A stretch of 64,000 nucleotides of DNA from Prorocentrum cordatum (GCA_963575745.1 CAUYUJ010014191.1:255385-319384); one strand, 5' to 3'; counted from the stretch's first letter, positions 10,000 to 21,515 are shown. Numbers and translations are program-made. Notes: generated from the letters alone by a model not told the origin.

Positions 10000-11640
10000 G
10001 CCTCAGTTGCTCCGTGAGTGAGGGTTCCTGGTTCAAGCATCGCTTTCTCCTTGTGCCGGGTCGTCGGCCAGCGGTTCCTTTCCCCCTCGCAGGTTTACTC
10101 TGGCGTCGGCTTCTGGCCCGCTGGTTCCACCTGCTCGCCGCCCGGCCGTGCCGGGCCTCTTTGTTTTCCCCCCTCGCATGTGCATCCGGCGTTGGTTTTG
10201 GCCCGCGGGTAATTATAGGGCATGTCCTCCCGCTTGCTCCCCTTGGCGGGTCGGGGCCCTCCCCTCGCGCGTGCATCCCAGCGTTGGCTTTTGGCCCGCT
10301 GATAATTATCTCGCTTGGACCCCCAAGCTTGCTACGCCCTCTCTGGCACAGGTGCGCTCCGGCGTTGGCTTAGGCCCGCTGGCAATTGTCTTGCGTGCTG
10401 CCCCATGCTCGATGCGACCCGCCCTCTGGAATCGTCCTTGGAGCCGCAAATCAAAGAAAAGTATCCCCGCCAGTTCGAGGTCCCACATCGGGTGGTGGAG
10501 AGATCACAGTGGCCAAGGTCTCGCAGTACATGGCGATCAGGCGCTCTGTTCCCCCCGCGACCGAGGTCCCACCGCGCCGCGCGGTGGAGATCACAGTGGC
10601 CAAGGTCTCGCAGTATTGGCAATGGCGTCGCCTCCCCCTCCTCCTTTCATTCGCCGGATTTGGCGGCTATCGGCTGCGTCTCCTCCTCTCCCCCCTCCTC
10701 CTCCTGTGGATTCGGCCACGCACGATTTCCCCCCTGCCGAGGCTCTTGGAGCACTTGGGACTATGTACCACCTGGAGGCTCTCTCGCAGAGCTCCGAGGT
10801 GAGGTCGGGCCGCGCTGCTGCCAGGTGTTGTTCTGACAACTCGGGCCTCTGCCTGCCCCGGCACCACCGGGGGCCGGACCTGGGGTGTGTGCGGCACGGC
10901 AAGTGGTACACCCTGTGCTCGACTGTCGACGTTCCCCCTTCTGGCCCACCACGGCCCCCGGTTGACGCGCGCCGCTTGGTTCCCCCGTCCACCGTGATGG
11001 ATAAGCTGCCTGCGTTGTTCGCCGACGACATGGCCCACCTCTGGGCGGGAGCCACCATCGTGCTCCTGGTACTGCACAAGTGGTTCATCCTTTGACAGTA
11101 CTCATGCCCTCCTTGGTCCATGGTGTTCGGTCACGCCTGCTGCCGTTCCCCCGACACTCCGGGTCAGGCAGTCAAGGTTCGGACTCCGCGACTGGGTCGA
11201 CGTCAGTGCGTTGGTCGGTGGCTCACGTCTGATCGCACCCAGGAGTCCAAGCGAGTGGGGCTTACTCGGCCACCCCTCTTCTGCCCCCGCGTTCCTTACT
11301 CTCTCACCTCGCTGCGGTGAGCGGTGCGGCCTTACGTGCCCACTGTCCTGCCACTGGACCTGGCCTAGCCTGTGCTCTCTGGACTGTACGGTTTGAGCTG
11401 GCGCCACTGCGCGACTTCTCTCCGTCTTCTCCAGTTCGGTGCTTGCGTCCCCGTTCTCGGGTCGCTCGCATCTTAATGGGGGGTATTTTGCCTCTTGCAG
11501 GTGCGTTTGTTGCGTCGGCCTAGGCGCCGTCGTAACCAATTATCTCGCCCTGTGCCCCAGCCGCGCCCGCCCCGCTTCCTGGACTTTTCCTTGGAGCCGC
11601 CAATCCAAACAACAAGAAATCCCACCGACCCATTCAGAAG
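10000..11640. repeat. GC-rich spacer with 82-87-bp and 83-bp tandem repeats
   Basis: Between 10070 and 10400 a unit with the core GGCGTTGGCTTTTGGCCCGC followed by AATTAT occurs about four times, spaced 82-87 bases. At 10479-10620 a block (GAGGTCCCAC ... GATCACAGTGGCCAAGGTC) is duplicated 83 bases apart. A related 'CCTTGGAGCCGC' block occurs at 10437 and 11590. No credible gene is seen; open frames here are consequences of low stop density. Confidence 0.65.
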
Positions 11641-11814
11641 CGCCCTGCCCATGAGAGCTGACGGGAAAAGGGACGAAGAAACCCATCTAGGGAAACAAAG
11701 CGAGCAACCAGTGTGAACCGAGAAAACTCTGGGAGCAATGGGGTGGCCTTGGAAGGCCTCTTCGGGCCATCCCTGGGGGCCGCGTGGGGGCGAGGGGAGG
11801 TGGGGGGGGAGGGG

Positions 11815-11820
11815 GAAGAG

Positions 11821-11860
<40 letters not shown>

Positions 11861-11930
11861 CGGACGAGGCGGACGCGGATGAGGACGAGGATGAGGAGGA
11901 CGAGGACTAGGATGAGAACGACGCGGACGA
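11815..11930. repeat. (GAGGAC)n microsatellite
   Basis: An imperfect hexanucleotide tract of GAGGAC units with GCGGAC and GAGGAT variants. On the plus strand it reads Glu-Asp repeats, but there is no flanking coding evidence. Confidence 0.9.
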
Positions 11931-12119
11931 GGACTCATGGAACCATCTAGAGGTATTATTGCGGCTGCTGTTGCTGCTGCTGCCGGTGCTCTCTGGGAGT
12001 TTTGGGGGTCCTCTTAGAACCCTCTTGGTAACCCTGGAATGCTTCTTGGGATCATCTTGGAGGCCATCGATTACAGGATGGGGGGGTCCCCAACTCAGTT
12101 GCCCCCTCAGGAGCCGGCA

Positions 12120-12345
12120 ACCTGCTTATTTGGTTTTCTTGGGGCGCTCTTGGAGCGGTCTTGGGGCTGTTTGGAGCATCTTGGGCTTGGGCTATCTGAG
12201 CCATCTCGGAGGTCATTTTGGGCTCTCTGAGGCCGCTCGGGGGCCTCTTGGGGGCCTTGCGGGTGCCTTTTGGAGGCCTCTTGGGGCTTCTCGGGGCGCT
12301 CTTTGGGCCCTGTTGGGAGCCTCTTGGGAGCCTTGGAATAACCTC
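12120..12345. repeat. CTTGGGG-type minisatellite, first copy of a composite repeat
   Basis: Degenerate units built on GGCCTCTTGGGG recur with 14-30-base spacing. The same minisatellite type appears at 35435, 53160 and 60535. At the 12-kb, 35-kb and 60-kb sites it is followed by a shared single-copy block, which suggests one composite dispersed repeat. Confidence 0.75.
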
Positions 12346-12389
12346 ACAATATGATTTTGTGAGGTTATCGATTAAAAGAGGGGGTTCCT

Positions 12390-13050
12390 TTATCTTGGTC
12401 CCTCCGTCGGAGGCCTCGATCCTCGTGAAAGGTGTCAAACATTGGCCTTCCCAGGGGCCGGAAAAGGACCCTCCGACCACCCGCGACACCCCCCCAAAAA
12501 GTCCAGGGGAGGGGGTATGGGGGAGGGGTCAAGACCCCCTCCCCGCCCGCAAACCGTTTCGCTCACTCCCACCCGCCCTCCCGACACATACGTAGCACCC
12601 GAGTCTGGCCAGAGCCTCAGCATATTCAGCAGTCGTCTTTGGATGGGCAGCTACTGGGGGCCACTCCGCCGCCGCCGCCCCCCCCGCCGCCGCCGCCGCC
12701 GCCGCAGCCGCTGCAGCCGCCGCCGCCGCCGCAGCCGCCGCAGCCGCCGCCGCTGCCAAGTGTACTCTGTATTGTTTTTTGACAAGGATGGTGGGGGGGG
12801 GCCGCATCGGGTTGGCTGCGCATGTTCCGAATTTGGAGGCAGAGTGTGTTTTGTATTGTTTTTTGTACAAGGGATGGTGGGGGGGGTGTTGTCATGGACT
12901 CGGGTTGGCCCCCAGTCGCCTGGGGGAGGGGGTGTTTATTCATAGGGAACAGTGATAAAACCTTCCCCCGAAGGGGAAAAGGGGTGTTTGGAACAGTAAA
13001 TCAATAGTATCGTTAGACCACCTACGCCCAGAGGGCTGGTGGGACTGAGG
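12390..13050 (+). repeat. Composite dispersed repeat, body and tail
   Basis: The block starts with TCGGAGGCCTCGATCCTCGTGA (12408), which recurs at 35870 and 60700. It continues through a (CCG)n tract (12666-12760). Two tandem versions of a segment beginning GACAAGGATGGTGGGGGG follow at 12780 and 12866. The tail holds GGAGGGGGTGTTTATTCATA, an inverted CCCTTC/GAAGGG-like element and CGCCCAGAGGGCTGGTGGG (about 13027). The tail also occurs at 13947-14120 and 35955-36075. Confidence 0.65.
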
Positions 13051-13288
13051 TCCTTAGAAACTGTTCCATGCATCGCAGTTCTCTATCCCTTTCCAGGTTT
13101 GTGCGGTGGTCATGTTACGTGCGTGGGCCACCCAATGGGGGTATTTAGCATGTGGTCGCTTGGGCGTTCCCAGTGCCGCGGGGCCCACAAGAGCCAGACA
13201 AAAACAAAACATCAACGCCAGGTGTGGAATCATTTGTCACACTTTCTTCGGCTGCTGATTTTCCAGATGTCCCACTGGGGTATCTAAC

Positions 13289-13860
13289 ATGGTGGTCCCG
13301 CGTGTCTTCACATGCCCAAGCCACACAAGTCGATGTTTAACAGAGTGGCCCCAAGCTGGAACCGCGGTCGTGGTTGTCGCCGTCCGCCGTCGTTGTCGTC
13401 GTCGGCGTTTCGACCCGCCCTATCTCGACGCATTTCGCCTCGGCTTGGATTCGCCATTTTCACTTCGCCTTGTTGCGGAAAGTAGTCCCTTCATAATGTC
13501 TCAACTGCAATCAGTTCTGGGGGAACAATGCGCCCAAGCAGCTCGAGGAGGAGGCCCATGTCAGTTCTGTCAGGATTCAGATGCCAGGGAAGATTCGATC
13601 CACGACACAACAAAGCACGGACCTGCTCATATTCGCTCCCTTTCGGCTCGCCCCGCCTCCGAACTGAATCGGATCTGGAGCTCGAGCTGGTTGTGCGCCC
13701 CGCGCGTTTCAATCGCGGCCAGATCTGAGTGACGCGTTCAGGCAGCTCGAGCTTACGATCCAGATCAGTTCGATCGGGTTTCGGTCGCCATGGCCGACCA
13801 AATCCACAAGGCAACAGAGCACAGCTTTTCAACGCGGCATGGCGCGTCTCAGTTCATCAC
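13289..13860. repeat. Solo 64-bp satellite fragment and dispersed repeat family B fragments
   Basis: Around 13275-13325 there is one unit of the 64-bp satellite (ATCTAACATGGTGGTCCC and a CCCAAGCCAC end). At 13535-13615 and 13735-13800 are diverged copies of a repeat with CAGGCAGCTCGAGCT and GGATTCAGATGCCAGGG. Its better copies are at 61757 and 62168. No gene is supported. Confidence 0.6.
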
Positions 13861-13885
13861 AGCACAGCACAGCACAGCACATTTG
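13860..13885. repeat. (CACAG)n microsatellite
   Basis: Five perfect or near-perfect CACAG units follow the family B fragment. Confidence 0.85.
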
Positions 13886-13946
13886 GTACATTGAACATTT
13901 TCCATTGCTCCCATTTCTATATCCATTTCCGTGTTCGTGTGTCGAT

Positions 13947-14120
13947 CATGTTTGACAGGGATGGTGGGGGGGGGCCGCATTTGTCTTGGTTGGTTGCCCG
14001 TCGCTTGGGGGAGGGGGTGTTTATTAATAGGGGGCAGTGATAAGCCCTTCTCCGAGGGGGAAGAGGAAACATAGGAGAGGAAACTCTCTAAACCACTCAT
14101 GCACAGAGGGCTGGTGCGTT
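13947..14120 (+). repeat. Composite repeat tail, second copy
   Basis: It begins with TTTGACAGGGATGGTGGGGG and contains GGAGGGGGTGTTTATTAATA. It ends at GCACAGAGGGCTGGTGCG. This matches the tail of the copy at 12866-13050 with small indels. Confidence 0.75.
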
Positions 14121-14125
14121 TTATA

Positions 14126-14480
14126 AGGGAGATGGAGGAGGACGAGGAGGAGGAGTAGGAGGAGGAGGAAAACCAGGAGGAGGAGGAGGAGGAGGAGGAG
14201 GAGAGGGAAGACCTGGAGGAGGAGGAGGAGGAGGAGGAAGGAGGAGGCTCCTCCTCCTTCGTCCCCCCCCCGCCTCCCCCCCCCCCCCCGCCTCCCCCCC
14301 CCCTTCCCACCTCCTGGCCCGCCCTCCGCGCCCTCCCCCCCCCCCCTTCGCGGCCGAGGCACGCGCAGGCCCGCGACCGCGGCTCCTCCAAGAACGGGCG
14401 CGAGGGGAAGTCGCGGAGCCGGCGGCGACGGCGGCGCGACGAGCGCAGCAAGTCTCGGAGCAGGGAGCGGAAGAGGCCCC
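14126..14480. repeat. (GGA)n tract, poly-C runs and GC-rich low-complexity DNA
   Basis: GGAGGA units fill 14130-14245, followed by long C runs with interspersed GCCT to about 14345, then GC-rich sequence. Open frames on both strands here are Ser- or Gly-rich artefacts. Confidence 0.85.
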
Positions 14481-14767
14481 GCGGCCGCTTGCGCCCTTGC
14501 CTTCCCCCTTCCCCTCCTCTCGCCCCCCCCATCTCCAGAGCAGGCGCAAGACTGGATTCAGGCGCGGGTCCCGTTTCCATGCACGACAGGCGCGCTGCGT
14601 CGCCAAAGCGGGCGGTATTGGTTTCGTCTTGTCCCGGAAAGGTCTCGGACCCAGGTTTTTTTTTTGGGGGGGGGGATTGTAATTTGTCCCCGGTGCCATG
14701 TTCGGGTTGGGCCAGCGCATTGCTCCTTCTATAAATAACAAAGTCTACGTGGGCTGGCGGATACAAC

Positions 14768-14798
14768 ACTGAGGATGTCTCACTGAGACATCCTCAGT
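14768..14798. repeat. Perfect 31-base palindrome with 15-bp arms
   Basis: The arm ACTGAGGATGTCTCA is followed by one C and by its exact reverse complement. The second arm (TGAGACATCCTCAGT) resembles the GAGACATCCTCA motif seen at 19558 and 30208 and in the array at 19.5-20.0 kb. It stands 140-160 bases before the 64-bp satellite array. Confidence 0.9.
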
Positions 14799-14939
14799 CT
14801 CAGGCGAAACGTTGGCTTCTGAAATCCAGAGCGATAATTCATTGGGTGCGGAGCATTTTCTGGTTCGAGGATCCCCAGAAGTGTTTTCTGTGCGTCCCCG
14901 CTCGAGGAAGTTGCACCCAAGGGGATGTCCAACAGCCTG

Positions 14940-15560
14940 TGCACTCAGCGCGTGTTCTTACGTGTCCAGGCCAACCTGGCGGGATCTACCCGAGCTGGGA
15001 TCATGTGTTTTTGCGTGCCCAGGCCGCCAAGAGGGGGGTATCTAATATGGTTGACCCGAGCCGGGACCATGTGTTTTCACGTGCCCAGGCCGCCAAGAGG
15101 GGTATCTAACATGGTTGTCCTGAGCTGGGGCCAAGTGTTTTTGCGTGCCCAGACCACCCAGACGGTGTATCTAACATGGTTGTCCCGAGCTGGCACCACA
15201 TATTTTTATTCGTCCAGGCCACCCAGACGGGATATCTAACATGGGTGTCCCGAGCTGGTACCGCGTATTTTTTACGTACCCAGCCGCCCAGATGGGGTTC
15301 CAGGCTACCCAGGGGGGTTCTAACATGATTGTCCCGAGTTGGGACCATTTTTTCACCGATCAGGCCGCCCAGTGGGGGTATATGATTTGGTTGTCCCGAG
15401 CTGGGACCGTTTGTTTTTACGTGTCCAGGCCGCCCAGGGAGTATCTAACATGGATGTCCCGAGCTTGGGCCACATGTTTTTGATGTCCAGGCCACCCAGG
15501 GTCCCAGGGTGGGTATCCAACATGGTGGTCCCGAGCCGGGACCACGTCTTTTTACTCCAT
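14940..15560 (+). repeat. 64-bp satellite array A
   Basis: About nine units of 62-66 bases occur. The consensus contains TGGTTGTCCCGAGCTGGGAC, a T-rich GTGTTTTTACGTG segment, CCAGGCCGCCCAGG and GTATCTAACA. Units differ by 10-20 percent. A second array is at 38.08-38.69 kb, and solo units are at about 13.28 and 61.66 kb. Confidence 0.9.
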
Positions 15561-15584
15561 GAATCAAGCCTCCTCTTGGGTTCG

Positions 15585-15760
15585 TAAGGATTTTGTGGTT
15601 GGGAGGGGTTTTCACAAGAAAACGTTCGAGTTGGGAAGGCTCTTAGGGGTTGGGGAGGATTTTACAAAGAAAACGTTTGACGTGGGGAGGATTCTGGGGT
15701 TGAGAAGGATTTTGCAATGATAGCGCTGGGGTTGGGAAGGATATGCAGGCATTCCTGGAT
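15585..15760. repeat. ~50-bp tandem repeat
   Basis: Three units combine GGTTGGGAGG, a TTTTACAA or TTTCACAA core and GAAAACGTT. They lie immediately downstream of the 64-bp array. Confidence 0.65.
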
Positions 15761-15764
15761 GACC

Positions 15765-15990
15765 TCTTGAAGGCTTCTTGGGCCGTCTGTCTTGGAGGCC
15801 CTTGGGGGGCCATCTTGAGGCAGTCTTAGGCCATCTAGAAGCCACCTTAGGCCGTCATGGATGCCTATTGGGCCGTCTTGGAAACATATTGCGACCCTAT
15901 CGGGCTTTCTTGGGGCCATCTTGGCCGTCTTGGAGGCATGTTGGATTCTATCGTGTGCCATCTTGGCCGTCTTGGAGCGGGCAGACCGAT
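15765..15990. repeat. GCCGTCTTGGAGGC minisatellite
   Basis: Degenerate 14-28-base units built on GCC(A/G)TCTTGG(A/G). They are loosely related to the CTTGGGG minisatellites elsewhere in the window. Confidence 0.65.
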
Positions 15991-16161
15991 GACCCGGGAA
16001 GGCTATGTCGCTGACGCGGTTGCGGATCAGGCCGTGAATCAGGTGTGAGTGGGGGCGTATGTGCGTGCGCGCGTGCTCGTCCAGAGGAGGGAGGAGAAAG
16101 TACAGTTTGAATGTGCGCATAAGTATGCATATTGGTGTGTACGTGTGTGAGCGTGTGGTGG

Positions 16162-16271
16162 AGTTGTTGTTGTGGTTGTGGTTGTGGTTGTGGTTGTCGT
16201 CGTTGTTGTTGTTGTTGTTGTTGTTGTCGTTGTTGTCGTTGTTGTTCTTGTTGTTGTTGTTGTGGTTGTGG

Positions 16272-16312
<41 letters not shown>

Positions 16313-16358
16313 GCTGTTGTTGTTGTTGTTGTTGTTGTGGTTGTGGTTGTGGTTGTGG

Positions 16359-16414
<56 letters not shown>

Positions 16415-16446
16415 GCTTTGTTGTTTTGTTGTTTTGTTGTTGTTGA
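16162..16446. repeat. (GTT)n microsatellite
   Basis: A 285-base trinucleotide tract with GTG, GTC and GCT interruptions. Frames across it read poly-Leu, poly-Val or poly-Cys and are not genes. Confidence 0.95.
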
Positions 16447-17184
16447 TGATGTTAAATTCTCACTGCTGAAGAATAATCATTGTTGATCCCCTCTCCGGTG
16501 ACTATTGTGTTTTTGTTCAATTGAAGTGCTTCCCCTGGTGCTCGCATTTTTTAATCAGGGAAAGTCACGAGACTCAAACTGGGCCTTTGGCACCCGGTTT
16601 ACAAGAACAACGGCTTCCGCCCGACGTTTCCTCACAATTGATTCCCAAATCGCGCCCTCGCGCGGGACTTCCTCACAATTCATGTACGCAATCGCGCTGT
16701 CGCGTGGGACGCCCTCGCATCTTATTCAGACGATACGCCCTCGGCGCTCAGGAATCACGCTCTCGCTTTGGCTTTTCTCACGATTTACTTGGGAATCGCG
16801 CTACCGCTCGAGACTTCCTCGCGATCCATGCAGGACCCACGCTTCAGCAACCCGCCTGCTCGACCTGGTCGCCTGGGCCCGCATTCCCGACCTGCCCGCC
16901 GTGGGTCTGCCCACCCGATCTGCCCTTCTGGTTCTACCACTTGTTTTCTGCTCCTTGCCCCCCTCCTCCTAATTTCTCTCGTGCTCCATTCTTCTCCCTC
17001 CCCCTTCTACCCGTCCTCTCTTCCCTTGTTTTAGTGGCTGCACGGAATGTACGTGGCAAGTAAGGAAGATATACCCCCAAGGGGGTACGATCGAAGACGA
17101 CGAGGGCGGGTACCGAGGGTTTGTGATATATGTATTGATTGGCACGTGAGCAGATAGGAGCGAACAATCTTAACATGTTTGTTG
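16447..17184. other. Spacer with ~50-bp tandem repeat
   Basis: Between about 16620 and 16850 a unit with a core such as GGGACTTCCTCACAATTCAT and an ATCGCGC segment recurs roughly five times. The rest is pyrimidine-rich non-coding sequence. Confidence 0.6.
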
Positions 17185-17515
17185 ATACCGTTGTTGCTGT
17201 TGGAGGCGGTGGTGGTGGTGGTGGGGTGGTGCTGCTGGTGGTGATATTGATGTTGTGTTTGTTGCTGTTGCTGTTGTTGCTGTTGGTGGTTGGTGTTGGT
17301 GGTGGTGTTGTTGTTGTTGTTGTCATTATTGTCGTTGCTGTTGGAGGTGGAGTTGTTGTTGGTCGTGTTGTTGTTGTTGTCATTGTTGTTGTTGTGGTTG
17401 TTGATGTTGCTGTTGTTGTTGGTGGTGGTGGTGGTAGTGTTGCTGCTGCTGCTGCGGTTGCTGTTGTTGTTGTTGTTGTTGTTGTTGCTGTTGCTGTTGT
17501 TGTTGTTGTTGAACA
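17185..17515. repeat. (GTT)n/(GGT)n microsatellite
   Basis: An imperfect trinucleotide tract of GTT, GGT and GCT. It is followed by AT-rich sequence. Confidence 0.95.
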
Positions 17516-18277
17516 TTATTTATTTTAAAGAATAATTATTGTTGGGACCCCTGGTGCGCTCCCCCCTCGCCGCGCCTAGGCCGCAGCCACATTTTCATCA
17601 TTTTCGTGAGGAAGTCTCAGGCAAAACGTGGGTGTCCGGATCCGGTTGTTTTGTTGACGCCCGCTTTCCCTTGCAAAAAACACTATAATATGAAATTTCT
17701 TGTTCTAACATAACCAAACTTCAAGAATCCTTTGAAAAAATGACACGAAGTGCACACTCGCGCGCGCAAGATGAAATCCTTCCAAAACCTTAGTTTTCGT
17801 AGCGATTTTAACATAAAAACATGAAAAACCCAATGGTTTTTCAAAAAAAAAGTTTCAAAAATCATCTTGCGCGCTCTTGCGGATTTCTGAGGAAACCCAA
17901 TATTTTTTCAACATTTCTGTCAAACGGGCTCTTGCGAGCAACTTTTTCACGTGCTTCGAACTTCTGCAACAACGGTTGCGCGCATGCCAGGGCCATCATC
18001 CCTGTCAAATAATACCATATTGGACACATTCGTTTTTTCTTCGCGCGCGCACGCCGTCGTCGTCGGCCGCGGGGCCCTGAATAGTAGCCACGGTCGTCCG
18101 CATGCCACGAAGTGAAGTGTCCGAACGTCATAGGGCGGGAAGCTGGGTGTGGGTGGTGGCGAAGAGTCGTTTGGAAATTTGGTAGAGCTTGAACCGGCCC
18201 CCCCACAAAGTGGGGGTATTGCCCGCCTCCTATGAAAACCCTGGCACTGGTGAGAACGGAGTGTCCCCAGTCTTAAA
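17516..18277. other. AT-rich island with inverted repeat
   Basis: The segment 17680-17930 is far richer in A and T than its surroundings. It carries the pair GCGCGCAAGATGA (about 17763) and TCATCTTGCGCGC (about 17861) in inverted orientation roughly 85 bases apart. Poly-A and poly-T runs lie between them. No gene is seen; it could be a small foldback element or a regulatory or origin-like AT-rich site. Confidence 0.5.
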
Positions 18278-18279
18278 TG

Positions 18280-18324
<45 letters not shown>

Positions 18325-18352
18325 ATTGTTATTGTTATTGTTGTCGTTGTTC
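18278..18352. repeat. (TTG)n microsatellite
   Basis: About 24 TTG units with ATTGTT variants near the end. Confidence 0.95.
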
Positions 18353-18394
18353 TTGACGACACCATGTTTCAGAGGCCCCCTGGGGGATGGGGTG

Positions 18395-18712
18395 GGCGCA
18401 CCGTACCTGGCGCACCGCACCGCGCGCACCACAGCGCACCGCACCGCGGGGAATCTTTTGGCATCCTAAGGAATCCCTAGGGAATCCTGAGGAATCCTAC
18501 GGGAATCCCTGGGGCGTCCTACGGAATCCTAAGGGAATCCCTAGGGCGTCCTACGGAATCCTCCGGAATCCCCAGGGAACCCTTGGGAATGCTCCGGGAA
18601 TCCGTAGGAACCTCTGGGGAATCCTACGGGGTCCCCAGGGAATTCTTAGGAATTCTTAGGGGCTAGGGAATCCTCAGGAATTCTTAAGGAAATCCTCAGG
18701 CTAAGGGGGAGT
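18395..18712. repeat. GGAATCC minisatellite
   Basis: After a short CGCACCGCAC-like tract, degenerate units containing GGAATCCT and (A/C)AGGGAATCC fill the rest. Confidence 0.8.
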
Positions 18713-18713
18713 C

Positions 18714-18995
18714 GATGATAATAACGATGATGATGGTAATGGTAATCATGATGATGATGATGAGGATGATGATGATGGTGATGATGATGATTATGACGAT
18801 GCTGATTATGCTGACTTCAATGATGAATATGATGGTGGCGATAATGTTAGTGTTGATGATGATTATGATGATGATGATGATGATGATGAACATGATGACT
18901 ATGATGATGTTGCTGATTATGATGATGGTGGTGGTGACTTTGATGATTCTGACTTTGACGATGATGATGCTGGCATGATGCAAATGCTGACCATA

Positions 18996-19026
<31 letters not shown>

Positions 19027-19235
19027 GTTTGCGAATGACGATGCTGACTATGAAGATGATGATGATGGTGGTGTTACTGGTGACGACGATAATGATGATG
19101 TTGACTACGATGATGATGGTGGTATTGGTGACGGCGATACTTATGATGCTGACTACGATGATGACGATGCTGGTGATGATGATGATCGTGGTACTGGTGA
19201 CGACAATAATGATGATGTTGACTACGATGATGATG
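18714..19235. repeat. (GAT)n imperfect microsatellite
   Basis: A 520-base tract of GAT/ATG trinucleotides with a superimposed ~60-base periodicity in its second half (ACTACGATGATGATG recurs). Its long frames read Met/Asp/Ile repeats and are not genes. Confidence 0.9.
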
Positions 19236-19454
19236 CTTACTACAGGCTCGGAAATATTTCTCTTGACGCCACAACGGGCCCCAACAACAACAACAACCGA
19301 AAGACGAATGAGACCTTCTGCGCCCAACCATGTCCGTATCAGCGGGTGCGCGATCCAAAGGCCCCCTCCCCATAAAATTCTAAAAGGCTTCCGCACGCGG
19401 GGGGGGCCCAGGGGGTGATCCACTCCTTTCATTAGAATTTTATTAAGGAGAGTG

Positions 19455-20040
19455 GATGGAGCCTGGTTTGGGCGATTCTGCCTGGGACGTCCTCAAAATC
19501 TACCTGGTTTGGGGCCTGGTTTGGCCTGGTTCGGCCTGGTCGGGAGGCGCCCCGCCTGAGACATCCTCAAAATTTGCCTGGTTTGGCCCCTGGTTTGGCC
19601 TGGTTTGGGCCTGTTTCGCTTGAGACGTCCTCACAATTTGCTTGGTTTGGCCTGGTTTGGGCCCGGTTTCGCTTGAGACGTTCTCGCAATTTGCCTGGTT
19701 CGGCCCTGATTTGGCCTGGTTTGGGCCCGGTTTCGCTTGAGACGTCTTCGCAATTTGCTAGGTTTGGCCTGGTTTGGGCCCGGTCTCGCTTGAGACGTCC
19801 TCACAATTTGCCTGGTTTGGCCCTGGTCTGGCCTGGTATGGGCCCGTTTCCCTTGAGACGTCCTCACAGTTTGCCTGGTTTGGCCTGGTTTGGGCCCGTT
19901 TCGCGTGAGACTTCCTCACAATTTGCCTGGTTTGGCCATGGTTTGGGCCCGGTTTCGCGTGAGACGTCCTCACAATTTGCCTGGTTTGGCATGGTTTGGG
20001 CCCAGTTTCCCTTGAGACGTCCTCGCACTTTGCTTGGTTA
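19455..20040 (+). repeat. 53-64-bp tandem array
   Basis: About ten units contain GAGACGTCCTCACAATTTGC followed by two or three CTGGTTTGG(C/G) modules and a CCCGGTTTCGCTT end. Unit length varies with the number of CTGGTTTGGC modules. Confidence 0.9.
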
Positions 20041-20783
20041 GTGTTCGTATGCGCGCACTTTCGCCGGATACGTCCTCACATCGCGGATGGTCTGGCATAT
20101 TCGGGGGCGCGCTTCGCTTGGATGTCCTCCTGGTTTGGGGCAGCTTCGGCACGGCTTTGGACAAACGTTCCTGGTTCGACCTGGCATCTTGCGCGCGTAT
20201 CTGGAGACATATCTGCAATTTGTTCGGTATCGGGCGTGGGCATGCCCAGAGTCCACCCTACACATACTCAGTGTCCTCCTCCCCCTCGTCTTCCTCTTCC
20301 TCCTCTTCCAGCAGCGTACATGGAGAGAGAGATTCAACAATTCCTCGAGACGCTGCTGAAATAAAGGTGGACAAATCTACATATGATGATCGATCGACCA
20401 CAGCATTGGACGTTACAACTACGAGTCCTGAATGCGAAACTCTGGATGATGATCTACAGGCTCTTCATCTACCAGATGATACTCCACCCTGGACCCAGGC
20501 ACAGCGCTTGAGTTTCTTGCGAGGGGAGGATAAGAAGGAGTCGTCTGCTACTGCTGCCGATGTTCCTCCACCTCCTCGACCAGAACTGAAATCGTCTGAG
20601 GCCCCCGTTTTATATGTTTCCCAGCCTCATCCTCTTCCTCCTCCTCCCGCCCGACCCTCGGATGCCCATATAATCACGGAGTGTCTAGCCTCGTGCGGGG
20701 TTTTCCCAGGGACCGCCAAATTCGAGACACTTTTCAATAGTAGGCATATACTGAGCATAGCTAAATCACGAGCTACCTCTTAG
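20041..20783 (+). CDS. Weak candidate coding frame, Ser/Pro-rich
   Basis: The open frame begins within the preceding array, so only the part after about 20246 is considered. It contains a poly-Ser run of about 11 residues, then a stretch with balanced composition (EIKVDKSTYDDRSTTALDV and a Leu/Asp segment LDDDLQALHLPDD). Pro-rich linkers follow, and the frame ends at TAG. This is the only non-repetitive, non-GC-biased frame between 11 and 21 kb. There is no recognised domain and no clear start. It could be an exon or chance. Confidence 0.25.
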
Positions 20784-21350
20784 TTGCCCTGGTCCCTCGT
20801 GGCTACCTCATGCGTCGGTGGCTGCATGGGGCCAGGCTGGTTTTTCTCGGGACCTCAGCCACGGCCCTAGGTGCATAGAGCATGGCATATGCACTCTCCT
20901 CTTAAAGCCAGAGGTTCACCGTGCCAGTAGCCATTCGCAGTTGTGCGAAATATCACGATTGGCGATTGCGCGATTTTGCAGAACAGTAGCTCGAGTATGT
21001 AATCACTCACTATGACAGAAACAAGGTTGGCGCCGAAGGTGTGCGAATCGAATCGAATCGAATCCTCCTCCTCGTGCACCTACCTCCTCCCTCCCCCGTC
21101 CCCCGCCTCCTCCTCTTCCTCCTCCTCCTCCTCCTCCTCCTCCAACACGTCCGCCCTCGTTTCACTCACCCCTCACACCTCCGCTCCCTCTTCAGCGGTC
21201 ACTCGATGAGGTGCCTTTTGCAGCGGGCGGCCCCGAGTCCGTTCCCCCCAATCAGTCTCGCCCGCTCCGCCCCGAAGTAGCGCGATCCGCGAAAATGTCG
21301 ACGCGAACACACGAGGAGCTGTATCGCCGATGCAGCAACAAAAATGTCAA
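20784..21350. other. Spacer with (CTC)n tract
   Basis: A pyrimidine-rich CTCCTC tract occupies about 21064-21146, preceded by the short repeat CGAATCGAATCGAAT. I see no gene. Confidence 0.7.
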
Positions 21351-21515
21351 GCGAGTCAGCGGGCCCCTCTTACTCCCCGACCGCCCAGAAACAATGGAAG
21401 CAGCGGCGAGTCAGCGGGCCTCCGTTGCTCCCCGCCCGCCCAAAAACCATGGAACCAGCAGCGAGTCAGCGGGCCCGTCTTCCTCCCCGCCCGCCCAGAC
21501 ACATTGGAACCTACG
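21351..21515. repeat. 55-bp tandem repeat
   Basis: Three units start at 21351, 21406 and 21461, each with GCGAGTCAGCGGGCC and a CCCGCCCGCCCA-like segment. Confidence 0.85.

Noticed and set aside
16162-17528. Poly-Leu, poly-Val, poly-Cys and poly-Asn frames
   Set aside because: They are translations of (GTT)n and related microsatellites.
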